64,000 nt of DNA from Streptomyces endocoffeicus (GTDB lineage: Bacteria > Actinomycetota > Actinomycetes > Streptomycetales > Streptomycetaceae), in assembly GCF_016741935.1 (NCBI RefSeq), contig NZ_JAERRG010000016.1:1-64000 (forward strand). The letters run 5' to 3'. Of the stretch, positions 15,952 through 25,372 are shown one piece after another. The position numbers were made by a program, and so were the translations under genes. The notes below the pieces were generated by a model, which was not told the DNA's origin, did not search any database, and was given only the letters and a program-made list of their open reading frames with translations. Position 1 is the first letter of the stretch, and the number at the start of each line of letters is the position of its first letter.

Positions 15952-17409
15952 TCAACCCGCTCCCGTGCCCAGCCAGCCCGCCAGCTTGCCGCCCCGGCCC
16001 ACCGCCCGCAGTCGCTGCTCCGCCGCGTCGCGCACCGGGTCCGTGGCCACTACCAGCAGTTCGTCGCCGCGCCGCAGCATCGTCGAGGGCAGCGGTACGA
16101 AGCTGGTCTCGTCCCGGACCACCAGGGTGACGGCGGCCCCCGGGGGCAGCCGCAACTCGCCGATCTCCACGCCGTGCATCTTGGACGACTGGGGGATCGA
16201 CACCGACAGCAGATGGCCACGCAGCCGCTCCAGTGGCGCCGACTCGATGCCCAGGTCGGCCGGCTCGGGCTCCTCGAGCCGCAGCCGGGGTGCGAGCCAG
16301 GGCAGCGTCGGCCCCTGGACCAGGGTGTAGACGATCACCAGCACGAAGACGATGTTGAAGATCCGGCGGCTGTCGGGCACATCGCTGACCACCGGGATGG
16401 TCGCCAGCACGATCGGCACCGCCCCGCGCAGCCCGGCCCAGGACAGCAGGGCCTTCTCCCGCCAGGGCAACCGGAACGGCGCCGTGCTGACCATGACCGA
16501 CACCGGACGGGCCACCACGGTCAGCACCAGCCCCACCGCGAGGGCGGGCAGGATGTCATCGCCCAGTTCATGCGGGGTGACCAGCAGCCCCAGTAGGACG
16601 AACATCCCGATCTGGGCGAGCCAGCCCAGCCCCTCGGCGAAGCCGCGCGTCGCCGGCCAGTGCGGCAGCCGTGCGTTGCCCATGATGAGCGCGGCGAGGT
16701 AGACGGCGAGGAAGCCGGACCCGTGCGCCAGCGAACCCGCCGCGTAGGCGGTCACCGCGATGGCGATCACCGCGATCGGGTACAGACCCGAGGCGGGCAG
16801 CGCCACATGCCGCAGGCCGTAGGCGCCCAGCCAGCCGACCGCGATGCCGATCACCGCGCCGATCGCCAGCTCCAGGGCGATCGTGCCGATCAGGGAGTAC
16901 CAGGACTCCATGGGGCCCTGGCTGGAGAAGGCGACCACCAGGATCACCACAGGGGCGTCATTGAAGCCCGACTCGGCCTCCAGGACACCCGTGAGCCGCT
17001 TGGGCAGCGGCACCGTGCGCAGCACCGAGAAGACCGCCGCCGCGTCCGTGGACGACACCACCGCGCCGATGATCAGCGCCTGTCGCCAGTCCAGTCCCAC
17101 CACGTAGTGCCCCGCCGCCGCGGTGATTCCCACGCTCACCGCGACGCCCACGGTGGACAGGACGGCGGCCGCCGGCAGGGCGGGTTTGATCTCGCCCCAC
17201 TTCGTGCCCAGACCGCCTTCGGCCAGGATGACGACCAGCGCGGCGTAGCCGAGGATCTGCGTCAGCTCGGCGTCGTTGAAGGTGACGCCGATCCCGTCCG
17301 TGCCGATGGCGACGCCGATCCCGAGATAGATCAGCAGCGTGGGCAGTCCACTGCGTGATGACACCCTTACGGCCGCCACCGCGAAGAGCAGGACGAGGGA
17401 GCAGATCAA
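15952..17409 (-). CDS. Potassium/proton antiporter (CPA family with C-terminal TrkA_C domain)
   Basis: A 485-residue membrane antiporter. The N-terminal 370 residues are a sodium/proton-exchanger fold with about 12 helices and the ion-site region SSTDAAAVFSVLR. The C-terminal about 100 residues form a cytosolic TrkA_C/RCK domain (SKMHGVEIGELRLPPGAAVTLVVR), which in CvrA/NhaP2-type antiporters senses a nucleotide or ion. It therefore probably expels K+ or Na+ in exchange for H+. The first residues already form TM1. The 282-base gap to the divergent acylase gene presumably carries both promoters, though I see no strong consensus. Confidence 0.85.
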   Translation of the reverse strand: MICSLVLLFAVAAVRVSSRSGLPTLLIYLGIGVAIGTDGIGVTFNDAELTQILGYAALVVILAEGGLGTKWGEIKPALPAAAVLSTVGVAVSVGITAAAGHYVVGLDWRQALIIGAVVSSTDAAAVFSVLRTVPLPKRLTGVLEAESGFNDAPVVILVVAFSSQGPMESWYSLIGTIALELAIGAVIGIAVGWLGAYGLRHVALPASGLYPIAVIAIAVTAYAAGSLAHGSGFLAVYLAALIMGNARLPHWPATRGFAEGLGWLAQIGMFVLLGLLVTPHELGDDILPALAVGLVLTVVARPVSVMVSTAPFRLPWREKALLSWAGLRGAVPIVLATIPVVSDVPDSRRIFNIVFVLVIVYTLVQGPTLPWLAPRLRLEEPEPADLGIESAPLERLRGHLLSVSIPQSSKMHGVEIGELRLPPGAAVTLVVRDETSFVPLPSTMLRRGDELLVVATDPVRDAAEQRLRAVGRGGKLAGWLGTGAG

Positions 17410-17691
17410 CAGCAGCTCATTGAGGTGGTGAACAGTCAGGGGCCGACCCTTTCTCGCGGGAGCGGGGGGAACGCTGCGAAGGGGTCCCCACCGACCGGAA
17501 CTTCATTGCCTTACCTAACATTTTACGGGATCTTGACGCGAGCCTTCCATGAGAAGGCTTCACCGAGGTGTACGAGCCCGGACGGTGGCCGGTGCGGGGC
17601 GTCAGTCATGACTCCGCGTAGGGGTGGCGACAGCGCTGCGCCTATGGTTGCTCCAGCACTCCAGGTTCACCCTGCCCCTCGAAGGACAGCG

Positions 17692-20460
17692 ATGCCCGCC
17701 AACACAACCGGCTCTTCTCCCAAAAAGAAGAAGAGCCGACGTCTCCGCCTGATCGTGATCGCAGTCGTGCTGCTGCTCGTCGGGGGCGTCGGCTACGGCG
17801 CGTACTGGAGCATCAGTACAGTTCGAGCCTCATTCCCGGAGACCACGGGATCGCTGCAGCTGAAGGGGTTGTCCGGCCCCGTGCAGGTCAAACGTGACGG
17901 CTACGGGATACCTCAGATCTACGCCGGCACCTCCGAGGACCTCTTCCGCGCCCAGGGGTTCGTCCAGGCCCAGGACCGCTTCTGGGAGATGGACGTCCGC
18001 CGCCATATGACCGCGGGCCGGCTCTCGGAGATGTTCGGTTCCGGCCAGGTGGAGACCGACGCGTTCCTGCGCACCATGGGCTGGCACCGGGTGGCCAAGC
18101 AGGAGTACGACACCAAGGTGTCGGCCGACACCAAGAAGAATCTGCGGGCCTACTCCGACGGCGTCAACGCCTACCTCAAGGACCACCAAGGGGACGCGCT
18201 GTCGGTCGAGTACGCGGCCCTGGACTTCAAGAACGACGGCTACAAGCCCGAGAAGTGGACCCCGGTCGACTCGTTGGCGTGGCTGAAGGCGATGGCCTGG
18301 GACCTGCGCGGCAACATGCAGGACGAGGTGGACCGCGCCCTGGCCTCCAACCGGCTCAGCGCCAAGCAGATAGACCAGCTCTACCCGTCCTACCCGTACA
18401 GCCGGAACAAGCCGATCGTCCAGGGCGGCGCCGTCAACGGGGTCACGGACGAGTTCGACCCCAAGGGCACCCCGGCCGGTTCCACGAGCGGCACGGGCGG
18501 CACCGGCTCGGTGGACGGAGGGGCCACCGGAGCCGCTCAGGGGCTGCAGACGCAGCTGTCCTCGCTCTCCAAGACCCTGGACGACGTCCCGGCGCTGCTG
18601 GGCCCGAACGGGACCGGTATCGGCTCCAACTCGTGGGTGGTCTCCGGCAAGTACACGACCACCGGCAAGCCGCTGCTCGCCAACGACCCGCACCTGGCGC
18701 CCCAGCTGCCGTCCGTCTGGTACCAGATGGGGCTGCACTGCAAGCAGGTCAGCAGCGCGTGTCCGTACGACACGGCGGGCTTCACCTTCGCCGGTCTGCC
18801 CGGTGTGGTCATAGGTCACAATCAGGACATCAGCTGGGGCATGACCAACCTCGGCGCCGACGTCAGCGACCTGTACCTGGAGAAGGTCACCTCCGACGGC
18901 TATCTCTACGACGGCAAGCAGATCCCGTTCACCACCCGCGAGGAGACCATCAAGGTCGCGGGCGGCGCGAGCCGTAAGATCACCGTCCGCACCACCAACA
19001 ACGGCCCGATCGTCTCCGACCGCGACGACGAGCTCGCCGACGTCGGTAAGGACGCCCCGGTGGGCACCGGCGCCGATGACGTGGCGCCCGACCGCGGCGA
19101 CGGCTACGCGGTGGCGCTGAAGTGGACCGCGCTGAGCCCGTCCAACACCATGGACTCGGTCTTCAAGCTCAACACCGCCAAGAACTTCAGCGACTTCCGC
19201 AAGGCGGCCCGCGACTTCGCGGTGCCCTCGCAGAACCTCATCTACGCCGACACCAAGGGCAACATCGGCTACCAGGCGCCCGGCCAGATCCCGGTGCGCT
19301 CCCAGGGCGACGGCCGCTACCCGGCGCCCGGCTGGGACTCGCGCTACAAGTGGAGCAAGTACATCCCGCAGTCGGCGCTGCCCTGGGAGCTCAATCCGGA
19401 TCGCGGCTATATCGTCACCGCCAACCAGGCCGTCATAGACAAGAAGAACTACCCGTATCTGCTGACCGACGACTGGGGCTACGGCGCGCGGAGTCAGCGC
19501 ATCACCGACCTCATCGAGTCGAAGGTCAAGGACGGCGGGAAGATCTCCACGGACGACATGCAGTCCCTGCAGATGGACAACAGCAGCGAGATCGCCAAGC
19601 TGCTGACGCCCTATCTGCTGAAGATCGACGTCAAGGACGACTACGTACGCCAGGCCCAGAAGCTGCTGGAGAGCTGGGACTACACCCAGGACTCGGACTC
19701 GGCGGCCGCCGCGTACTTCAACGCCGTCTGGCGCAACACCCTCAAGCTGGCCTTCGGCGACAAGCTCCCCAAGGAGCTGCGGGTCAAGGGAGAGTGCCTG
19801 CGGGTGCGCCCGGCCGACGACTCGGGTCCGCTGGAGGACCTGAACGGCAACACCCGGCTGGTCCGCGAATGCGGTAAGCGCGACCCCGACATGGCCCAGC
19901 CCGACGGCGGCGACCGCTGGTACGAGATCGTGCGCAAGATCATCAAGGACCCGAAGAACGACTGGTGGAAGACGGCGGGCACCCGCAACAAGCCCGGCGC
20001 CACCAACCGTGACGAGCTGCTGGGGCAGGCCATGCGGGCCGCGCGCTCGGAGCTCACCGCCAAGCTGGGCAAGGACATCAACAGCTGGAGCTGGGGCCGG
20101 CTGCACCGGCTGACGCTGAAGAACCAGACCCTGGGCACCGACGGCCCCGGCGCGGTGCAGTGGCTCCTCAACCGCGGACCGTGGAACCTCTCCGGCGGCG
20201 AGGCGGCGGTCAACGCCACCGGCTGGAACGCGGCGGGCGGCTACGACGTCACCTGGGTCCCCTCGATGCGGATGGTCGTCAACCTCGACAACCTCGACAA
20301 GTCGCGCTGGATCAACCTCACCGGCGCCTCCGGCCACGCCTACAACGCGCACTACACGGACCAGACCGAGAAGTGGGCGAAGGGCGAGCTGCTGCCCTGG
20401 GCGTTCAACAAGAGCGCCGTGGACAAGTCGACGGAGGACGAGCTGGCGCTCACCCCGTAG
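17692..20460 (+). CDS. Penicillin acylase family N-terminal-nucleophile hydrolase
   Basis: A 922-residue secreted or membrane-anchored amidase. A Lys-rich start (KKKKSRR) precedes one hydrophobic helix (about 21-40) acting as signal or anchor. The alpha region shows QGFVQAQDRFWEMD. Autoproteolysis should expose Ser312 in GSNSWVVSG, equivalent to the SNxW start of the beta chain in penicillin G acylase. Later are NLIYADTKGNIGYQAPGQIP and a C-terminal GGEAAVNATGW. Substrates in this family include penicillins, acyl-homoserine lactones and acylated peptides; which one applies here is not shown. The ATG at 17692 follows GAAGGACAGCG; the open frame upstream lacks family sequence. Confidence 0.9.
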   Translation: MPANTTGSSPKKKKSRRLRLIVIAVVLLLVGGVGYGAYWSISTVRASFPETTGSLQLKGLSGPVQVKRDGYGIPQIYAGTSEDLFRAQGFVQAQDRFWEMDVRRHMTAGRLSEMFGSGQVETDAFLRTMGWHRVAKQEYDTKVSADTKKNLRAYSDGVNAYLKDHQGDALSVEYAALDFKNDGYKPEKWTPVDSLAWLKAMAWDLRGNMQDEVDRALASNRLSAKQIDQLYPSYPYSRNKPIVQGGAVNGVTDEFDPKGTPAGSTSGTGGTGSVDGGATGAAQGLQTQLSSLSKTLDDVPALLGPNGTGIGSNSWVVSGKYTTTGKPLLANDPHLAPQLPSVWYQMGLHCKQVSSACPYDTAGFTFAGLPGVVIGHNQDISWGMTNLGADVSDLYLEKVTSDGYLYDGKQIPFTTREETIKVAGGASRKITVRTTNNGPIVSDRDDELADVGKDAPVGTGADDVAPDRGDGYAVALKWTALSPSNTMDSVFKLNTAKNFSDFRKAARDFAVPSQNLIYADTKGNIGYQAPGQIPVRSQGDGRYPAPGWDSRYKWSKYIPQSALPWELNPDRGYIVTANQAVIDKKNYPYLLTDDWGYGARSQRITDLIESKVKDGGKISTDDMQSLQMDNSSEIAKLLTPYLLKIDVKDDYVRQAQKLLESWDYTQDSDSAAAAYFNAVWRNTLKLAFGDKLPKELRVKGECLRVRPADDSGPLEDLNGNTRLVRECGKRDPDMAQPDGGDRWYEIVRKIIKDPKNDWWKTAGTRNKPGATNRDELLGQAMRAARSELTAKLGKDINSWSWGRLHRLTLKNQTLGTDGPGAVQWLLNRGPWNLSGGEAAVNATGWNAAGGYDVTWVPSMRMVVNLDNLDKSRWINLTGASGHAYNAHYTDQTEKWAKGELLPWAFNKSAVDKSTEDELALTP

Positions 20461-20564
20461 CGATCCATGGAGCACCCGGGGCCCGCACGGGGCCCCGAAG
20501 GGCCCGGTGGCCGTCTGAGGGGCGTTTCCGCCCCCGGCGGGTCCCGGGCCCGTTCGACCCTCGC

Positions 20565-20604
20565 GGCCCCGCTGAAGGCGCCTCCCGGCGCCTTCAGCGG
20601 GGCC
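20565..20604. terminator. Strong bidirectional hairpin
   Basis: 18-base perfect arms plus a 4-base TCCC loop. It lies 105 bases after the acylase stop and overlaps the last codons of the convergent cyclo-ligase gene (stop at 20594-20596). Confidence 0.85.
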
Positions 20605-21196
20605 GCGGTGCGAAGCGGTGGAGGCCCGACGGCGTCACCGCCGCGTGCACCGGACGGTCGTGGGTCTCCTCGGGCACCTCGTCCAGCAGTTCACCGTCGT
20701 ACAGCAGCACCAACAGCGCCGGATCGGCCCCCGCCGCCGCCAGCCGGGCCAGCACCCGGTCGTACGAGCCGCCGCCGCGGCCCAGCCGCATCCCTCGCCG
20801 GTCCACCGCGAGCCCGGGCAGCAGCACCACGTCCGCACCGGTCACCGCCTCGGGGCCGAGCCGTGGCCCCTCGGGCTCCAGCAGGCCGCGCCGGGCGGGC
20901 GCCAGCCGCCCGGGCCCCTCGTCCTCGCCCCAGTCGAGATCGTCGTCCTCGAGCAGTACCGGAAGCAGCACCCTTACCCCGCGGGCGCGCAGGGCCTCCC
21001 TCAGGGCGTGGGTACCGGGCTCGCCGCCCACGGACACATAGGCCGCCACCGTGGCCGCCCCGGCGAGCTCGGGAAGCTCCAGGGCGCGACACGCCAGAGC
21101 GGCGCCGGCCGTCTCGATGTCATCCGCCGTCAACCTGGACCTCATCGTCAGGTGACGTCTCCGCAATGCGCGCTTACTAGCGTCGGTGTTGATCAC
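20594..21196 (-). CDS. 5-formyltetrahydrofolate cyclo-ligase
   Basis: A 200-residue ATP-dependent enzyme that returns 5-formyl-THF to the one-carbon pool as 5,10-methenyl-THF. Family motifs are KRALRRRHLTMRSRL at the N-terminus, VAAYVSVGGEPGTHAL, and the signature LPGLAVDRRGMRLGRGGGSYDRVLA. The start is taken at GTG 21196. An ATG at codon 18 is too far inside the conserved region. It is divergent from galU with only 82 bases between them. The terminator hairpin overlaps its 3' end. Confidence 0.9.
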   Translation of the reverse strand: MINTDASKRALRRRHLTMRSRLTADDIETAGAALACRALELPELAGAATVAAYVSVGGEPGTHALREALRARGVRVLLPVLLEDDDLDWGEDEGPGRLAPARRGLLEPEGPRLGPEAVTGADVVLLPGLAVDRRGMRLGRGGGSYDRVLARLAAAGADPALLVLLYDGELLDEVPEETHDRPVHAAVTPSGLHRFAPRPR

Positions 21197-21278
21197 TGGG
21201 TGCGCAATCTTCCTGTCTCATGCCATATTCACCGAATACTCATCATCTGCCCCAAAGGCACCGGATAGGGTTCGGTAC

Positions 21279-22181
21279 ATGACTCAATCGCGTACTCGGA
21301 TCAGCAAGGCTGTCATCCCTGCCGCGGGACTCGGAACCCGCTTTCTTCCGGCCACCAAGGCCACCCCCAAGGAGATGCTGCCGGTCGTCGACAAGCCGGC
21401 GATCCAGTACGTCGTCGAGGAAGCAGTCACCGCCGGACTGTCCGACGTCCTCATGGTCACCGGTCGTAACAAGCGGCCCCTGGAAGACCACTTCGACCGC
21501 AACTACGAGCTCGAAGAGGCCCTGACCCGTAAGGGCGACGAGACCCGACTCGCCCGCGTCCAGGAGTCCAGCGACCTGGCGACCATGCACTACGTCCGCC
21601 AGGGAGACCCCAGGGGTCTCGGCCACGCCGTGCTCTGTGCCGCCCCGCACGTCGGTGACCAGCCCTTTGCCGTCCTCCTCGGCGACGACCTCATTGATGC
21701 CCGCGACCCGCTACTGGCCCGCATGGTCGACATCCAGGAGCGGCACGGCGGCAGCGTCATCGCCCTGATGGAGGTGGACCCGGCACAGATCCACCTCTAT
21801 GGCTGCGCGGCCGTCAAGCCGACCGTGGAGGACGACGTCGTCCAGGTCACCGGCCTGGTCGAGAAGCCCGACCCCGCGGACGCGCCCAGCAACTACGCCG
21901 TCATCGGCCGCTATGTGCTCGACCCGGCCGTCTTCGGGGTGCTGCGCGAGACCGAGCCGGGCCGCGGTGGCGAGATCCAGCTCACCGACGCCCTGCAGGC
22001 GCTAGCCTCCAGTCCGGACCTCGGCGGCCCGGTGCACGGCGTCGTCTTCAAGGGGCGCCGTTACGACACAGGCGACCGTGGCGACTATCTGCGTGCCATT
22101 GTCAGACTCGCGTGCGAACGTGAAGACCTGGGCCCGGAGTTCCGGGATTGGCTTCGCAGTTACGTCACCGAGGAGATGTAG
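21279..22181 (+). CDS. galU: UTP-glucose-1-phosphate uridylyltransferase
   Basis: A 300-residue nucleotidyltransferase making UDP-glucose for cell-envelope glycans and trehalose. The N-terminal motif AVIPAAGLGTRFLPATKATPKEMLPVVDKP and later GEIQLTDALQAL are diagnostic of GalU. The ATG at 21279 has a TAGGGT -10-like hexamer only 7 bases upstream, so the message may be leaderless. It begins a run of closely packed genes (galU, glp, moaC, mogA, GNAT). Confidence 0.95.
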   Translation: MTQSRTRISKAVIPAAGLGTRFLPATKATPKEMLPVVDKPAIQYVVEEAVTAGLSDVLMVTGRNKRPLEDHFDRNYELEEALTRKGDETRLARVQESSDLATMHYVRQGDPRGLGHAVLCAAPHVGDQPFAVLLGDDLIDARDPLLARMVDIQERHGGSVIALMEVDPAQIHLYGCAAVKPTVEDDVVQVTGLVEKPDPADAPSNYAVIGRYVLDPAVFGVLRETEPGRGGEIQLTDALQALASSPDLGGPVHGVVFKGRRYDTGDRGDYLRAIVRLACEREDLGPEFRDWLRSYVTEEM

Positions 22182-22185
22182 CACC

Positions 22186-23505
22186 TTGAGCAGCACCGCA
22201 GAACGGGCCGCCGACCGAGGCCCGGACCAGGACCGGGTCTGGACGGTGGCCGAGCACCTCGACAACATCCTCGGGCACGTTCATCCGCTGGAGCCGATCG
22301 AGCTGCAGTTGCTCGAGGCCCAGGGCTGCGTCCTGGTGGAGGACGTCACCGTCCCCGGCGCGCTTCCGCCGTTCGACAACAGCTCCATGGACGGCTATGC
22401 CGTCCGTACGGCTGACGTCGCGGCCGCGACCGAGGACCATCCCGCGGTGCTGACCGTCATCGGCGACATCGCGGCGGGCAGCGGTGACCTGCCCGCCGTG
22501 GGCCCGGGCGAGGCGGCAAGGATCATGACCGGCGCCCCGGTCCCGCCCGGCGGCCAGGCCATCGTCCCCGTCGAGTGGACCGACGGCGGCCTCGACAGCG
22601 GGCCGGTCACCCACATGCCCGCGCGGGGCTCGGATCCCCACGGCGGCAGCGGCCGGGTGCGCGTCTTCCGCCCGGCGCGGGAGGGGCAGCACGTGCGCAC
22701 CCGGGGCAGCGACGCGGACGCGGGCGAGCTCGCGCTGCGCGCCGGGACAGTCCTGGGCGCCTCGCAGCTCGGGCTGCTGGCCGCGCTCGGCCGCGCCACC
22801 GTGATGGTGCGGCCCCGGCCGCGGGTGGTGGTGCTCTCCACCGGCAGCGAGCTGGTCCAGCCCGGTGAGGATCCGGGCCCCGGCCGGATCCACGACTCCA
22901 ACAGCTTCCAGCTCACGGCCGCCGCCCGGGAGGCCGGCGCGATCGCCTACCGGGTGGGCGCGGTGGCCGACGACGCCGCCACGCTGCGCGCCGCCGTCGA
23001 GGACCAGCTGGTCCGCGCCGACATCGTCGTCACCAGCGGCGGCGTCAGCGTCGGCGCCTACGACGTGGTCAAGGAGGCGATGCACGAGGTGCACTTCCGC
23101 AAGCTGGCCATGCAGCCCGGCAAGCCCCAGGGCTTCGGCCGCGTCGGCCCGGAGAGCACCCCGCTGCTGGCCCTGCCCGGCAACCCGGTGAGCTCGTACG
23201 TCTCCTTCGAGCTCTTCGTGCGCCCCGTCATCCGCACCATGCTGGGGAGCGACGACATCCACCGCACCACCGCCCAGGCGGTCTGCCCCGAGGGTGTCGC
23301 CTCCTCGCCCAAGGACAGGCGCCAGTTCCTGCGCGGCTGGTACGAGCCGGCCACGCTCGACGGGCCGGCCACCGTCAGCCCGGTGGGCGGCGCGGGATCG
23401 CACCTGATCAAGGCCATGGCGCACGCCAACGCGCTGATCGTCGTCCCCGAGGACGTCTCCCAGGTCGCCCCCGGCGCCGAGGTGGACGTCGTCCTGCTGG
23501 CCTAG
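22186..23505 (+). CDS. glp: Molybdopterin molybdotransferase, gephyrin-like Glp/MoeA
   Basis: A 439-residue MoeA-type protein that inserts molybdate into adenylated molybdopterin. Motifs seen are PPFDNSSMDGYAVR, the GGQAIVPVEWTDG region, the MoCF-binding-like RPRPRVVVLSTGSELVQPGE, TSGGVSVGAYDVVKEA and ALPGNPVSSYVSFELFVRP. The start is TTG at 22186, 4 bases after galU, with GAGGAG just upstream. In Corynebacterium the homologous Glp binds FtsZ and the membrane receptor GlpR and acts in division. A glpR homologue lies three genes downstream here, so a dual role is likely (inference). Confidence 0.9.
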   Translation: MSSTAERAADRGPDQDRVWTVAEHLDNILGHVHPLEPIELQLLEAQGCVLVEDVTVPGALPPFDNSSMDGYAVRTADVAAATEDHPAVLTVIGDIAAGSGDLPAVGPGEAARIMTGAPVPPGGQAIVPVEWTDGGLDSGPVTHMPARGSDPHGGSGRVRVFRPAREGQHVRTRGSDADAGELALRAGTVLGASQLGLLAALGRATVMVRPRPRVVVLSTGSELVQPGEDPGPGRIHDSNSFQLTAAAREAGAIAYRVGAVADDAATLRAAVEDQLVRADIVVTSGGVSVGAYDVVKEAMHEVHFRKLAMQPGKPQGFGRVGPESTPLLALPGNPVSSYVSFELFVRPVIRTMLGSDDIHRTTAQAVCPEGVASSPKDRRQFLRGWYEPATLDGPATVSPVGGAGSHLIKAMAHANALIVVPEDVSQVAPGAEVDVVLLA

Positions 23506-23570
23506 CCGCCGACCGCGGCGGGTACGGTGTCGTCCCACACAGGAGCCACCTGGCCCGGACCGGGAGAACG

Positions 23571-24053
23571 ATGAGCAGCGCCCAGGACCATCTCACCCAC
23601 CTCGACCCGTCGGGCGCCGCCCGCATGGTCGACGTCTCGGCCAAGGACGTCACCGCGCGCACCGCGCGGGCGAGCGGCCGCGTGCGCGTGGCGCCGCGCG
23701 TCGTGGAACTGCTGCGCGGCGAGGGCCTCCCCAAGGGCGACGCCCTCGCCACCGCCCGCATCGCGGGCATCATGGGCGCCAAGCGGACCCCGGACCTGAT
23801 CCCGCTGTGCCATCCGCTCGCGGTGTCGGGCGTCACGGTGGACCTCGAGGTCGCCGACGACGCCGTCGAGATCACCGCCACCGTGAAGACCACGGACCGC
23901 ACGGGCGTGGAGATGGAGGCCCTGACGGCGGTGTCGGTCGCCGCCCTGACGGTGATCGACATGGTCAAGGCCGTCGACAAGGGAGCCGTCATCACCGACG
24001 TGCGGGTGGAGGAGAAGACCGGCGGCAAGTCCGGCGACTGGAGCCGGGCGTGA
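23571..24053 (+). CDS. moaC: Cyclic pyranopterin monophosphate synthase
   Basis: A 160-residue MoaC, which converts the MoaA product to cyclic pyranopterin monophosphate in molybdenum cofactor synthesis. Signature stretches: HLDPSGAARMVDVSAKDVTARTA, LIPLCHPLAVSG (active-site His) and the TDRTGVEMEALTAVSVAALTVIDMVKAVDKGA block with the catalytic Asp and Lys. ATG follows a GGGAG-type site. It overlaps the next gene by 4 bases (GTGA). Confidence 0.95.
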   Translation: MSSAQDHLTHLDPSGAARMVDVSAKDVTARTARASGRVRVAPRVVELLRGEGLPKGDALATARIAGIMGAKRTPDLIPLCHPLAVSGVTVDLEVADDAVEITATVKTTDRTGVEMEALTAVSVAALTVIDMVKAVDKGAVITDVRVEEKTGGKSGDWSRA

Positions 24054-24610
24054 GCGGCTCAGCGGCGCCGCGCCGCGCCCTGGTCGTCACCGCCTCCAAC
24101 CGCGCCGCCGCCGGGGTCTACGCCGACACCGGGGGCCCGCTGATCGCCGAGGGGCTGGCCGGGCTCGGCTTCGCCGTGGACGGCCCGCGCGTGGTGCCCG
24201 ACGGCGATCCGGTGGAGGCCGCCCTGCGGGACGCCGTGGCGGCCTCGTACGACGTCGTGGTGACCACCGGTGGCACCGGTCTCACCCCCACCGACCGCAC
24301 CCCGGAGGCCACCCGCCGGGTCCTGGACTACGAGATCCCGGGGATCGCGGAGGCCATCCGTGCGGAGGGGCTCGCCAAGGTGCCCACCGCCGCGCTCTCC
24401 CGAGGGCTGGCCGGGGTAGCCGGCACGACCCTGGTCGTCAACCTGCCCGGATCCACCGGAGGGGTGCGTGACGGCCTTAAGGTGCTCGGCCGCCTCCTGG
24501 TCCACGCGGTCGACCAGATCCACGGCGGGGACCACCGCAGACCCGCCGATTCCGCCGCCCCCGCCGATGATCCCGCCGATCCCGCGGGGCAGGCCGGGAG
24601 CGCGCGCTGA
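24050..24610 (+). CDS. Molybdopterin adenylyltransferase (MogA/MoaB type)
   Basis: A 186-residue MoCF-domain protein. The core is ALVVTASNRAAAGVYADTGGPLIAE, VVTTGGTGLTPTDRTPEATRRVLDYEIPGIAEAIR and VVNLPGSTGGVRDGL, the usual MPT-binding elements. It adenylates molybdopterin before molybdate insertion by Glp/MoeA. A Pro/Ala/Asp-rich tail of about 25 residues follows the domain. The start is GTG at 24050 inside the moaC stop, so it is translationally coupled. Confidence 0.9.
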   Translation: MSGSAAPRRALVVTASNRAAAGVYADTGGPLIAEGLAGLGFAVDGPRVVPDGDPVEAALRDAVAASYDVVVTTGGTGLTPTDRTPEATRRVLDYEIPGIAEAIRAEGLAKVPTAALSRGLAGVAGTTLVVNLPGSTGGVRDGLKVLGRLLVHAVDQIHGGDHRRPADSAAPADDPADPAGQAGSAR

Positions 24611-24627
24611 ACGCCCCCTGGCCGGTC

Positions 24628-25230
24628 GTGCTGGCGGACGGCGACACCGTCCTCCGCCCCATAAAGCTGCGCGACCAGCGCGCCTGGCGCGAGGTCAACC
24701 AGCGCAACCGGGAATGGCTGCGGCGCTGGGAGGCGACCATCCCGCCGCCCCCGCCGGGCGGCCCCGTCACCCACCGGCCCACCTACCGGCAGATGGTCCG
24801 CCATCTGCGGGCGGAGGCGCACGCCGGGCGGATGCTGCCGTTCATCATCGAGTACCAGGGGCGGCTGGCCGGGCAGTTGACGGTCGCCGGGATCACCTGG
24901 GGCTCGATGTGCTCGGGCCATGTCGGCTACTGGGTCGACCAGGCGGTGGCCGGGCGCGGAGTGATGCCGACGTCGGTCGCGCTCGCCGTGGACCACTGCT
25001 TCCGCGCCGTCGGACTGCACCGCATCGAGGTGTGTATCCGGCCCGAGAACCTGCCCAGCCGCCGGGTGGTGGAGAAACTCGGATTCCGCCAGGAAGGGCT
25101 GCGGCCGCGCTATCTCCACATCGACGGCGCATGGCGCGACCACCTGGTCTACGCGCTCACGGTGGAGGAACTGTCCGAGGGGCTGCTGAACCGGTGGCAC
25201 CGGACCCGACCAGGCGCGTCGCAGAAATGA
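24628..25230 (+). CDS. GNAT family N-acetyltransferase (RimJ/RimL-like)
   Basis: A 200-residue acetyltransferase with LRPIKLRDQRAWREVNQRNREWLRRWEAT at the N-terminus, the acetyl-CoA motif region around GVMPTSVALAVDHCFRAVG, and the typical HRIEVCIRPENLPSRRVVEKLGFRQEG. By family it resembles enzymes acetylating protein N-termini. The GTG at 24628 is used, but the in-frame codons before it (NAPWPVV) resemble homologue starts. The only upstream initiator candidate is a CTG at 24607, overlapping the mogA stop, so a rare CTG start is possible. Confidence 0.85.
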   Translation: MLADGDTVLRPIKLRDQRAWREVNQRNREWLRRWEATIPPPPPGGPVTHRPTYRQMVRHLRAEAHAGRMLPFIIEYQGRLAGQLTVAGITWGSMCSGHVGYWVDQAVAGRGVMPTSVALAVDHCFRAVGLHRIEVCIRPENLPSRRVVEKLGFRQEGLRPRYLHIDGAWRDHLVYALTVEELSEGLLNRWHRTRPGASQK

Positions 25231-25372
25231 AATACCTGTTCGAATAACGGGAGAACATTTCCAGCCTGGTCATCCCAACAATCACAAAAAACTTTCGAGA
25301 TATCAGCCAGATCGTGCGACACACCGCGCCAATTGGCAGATGGCCTCATGCGGACCCCTCTACCGTGTGAGC

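Noticed and set aside
17505..17525. Iron-box-like half site (CTTACCTAA) upstream of the antiporter
   Set aside because: Only one half of the 19-base DmdR palindrome fits; the other half has no resemblance.
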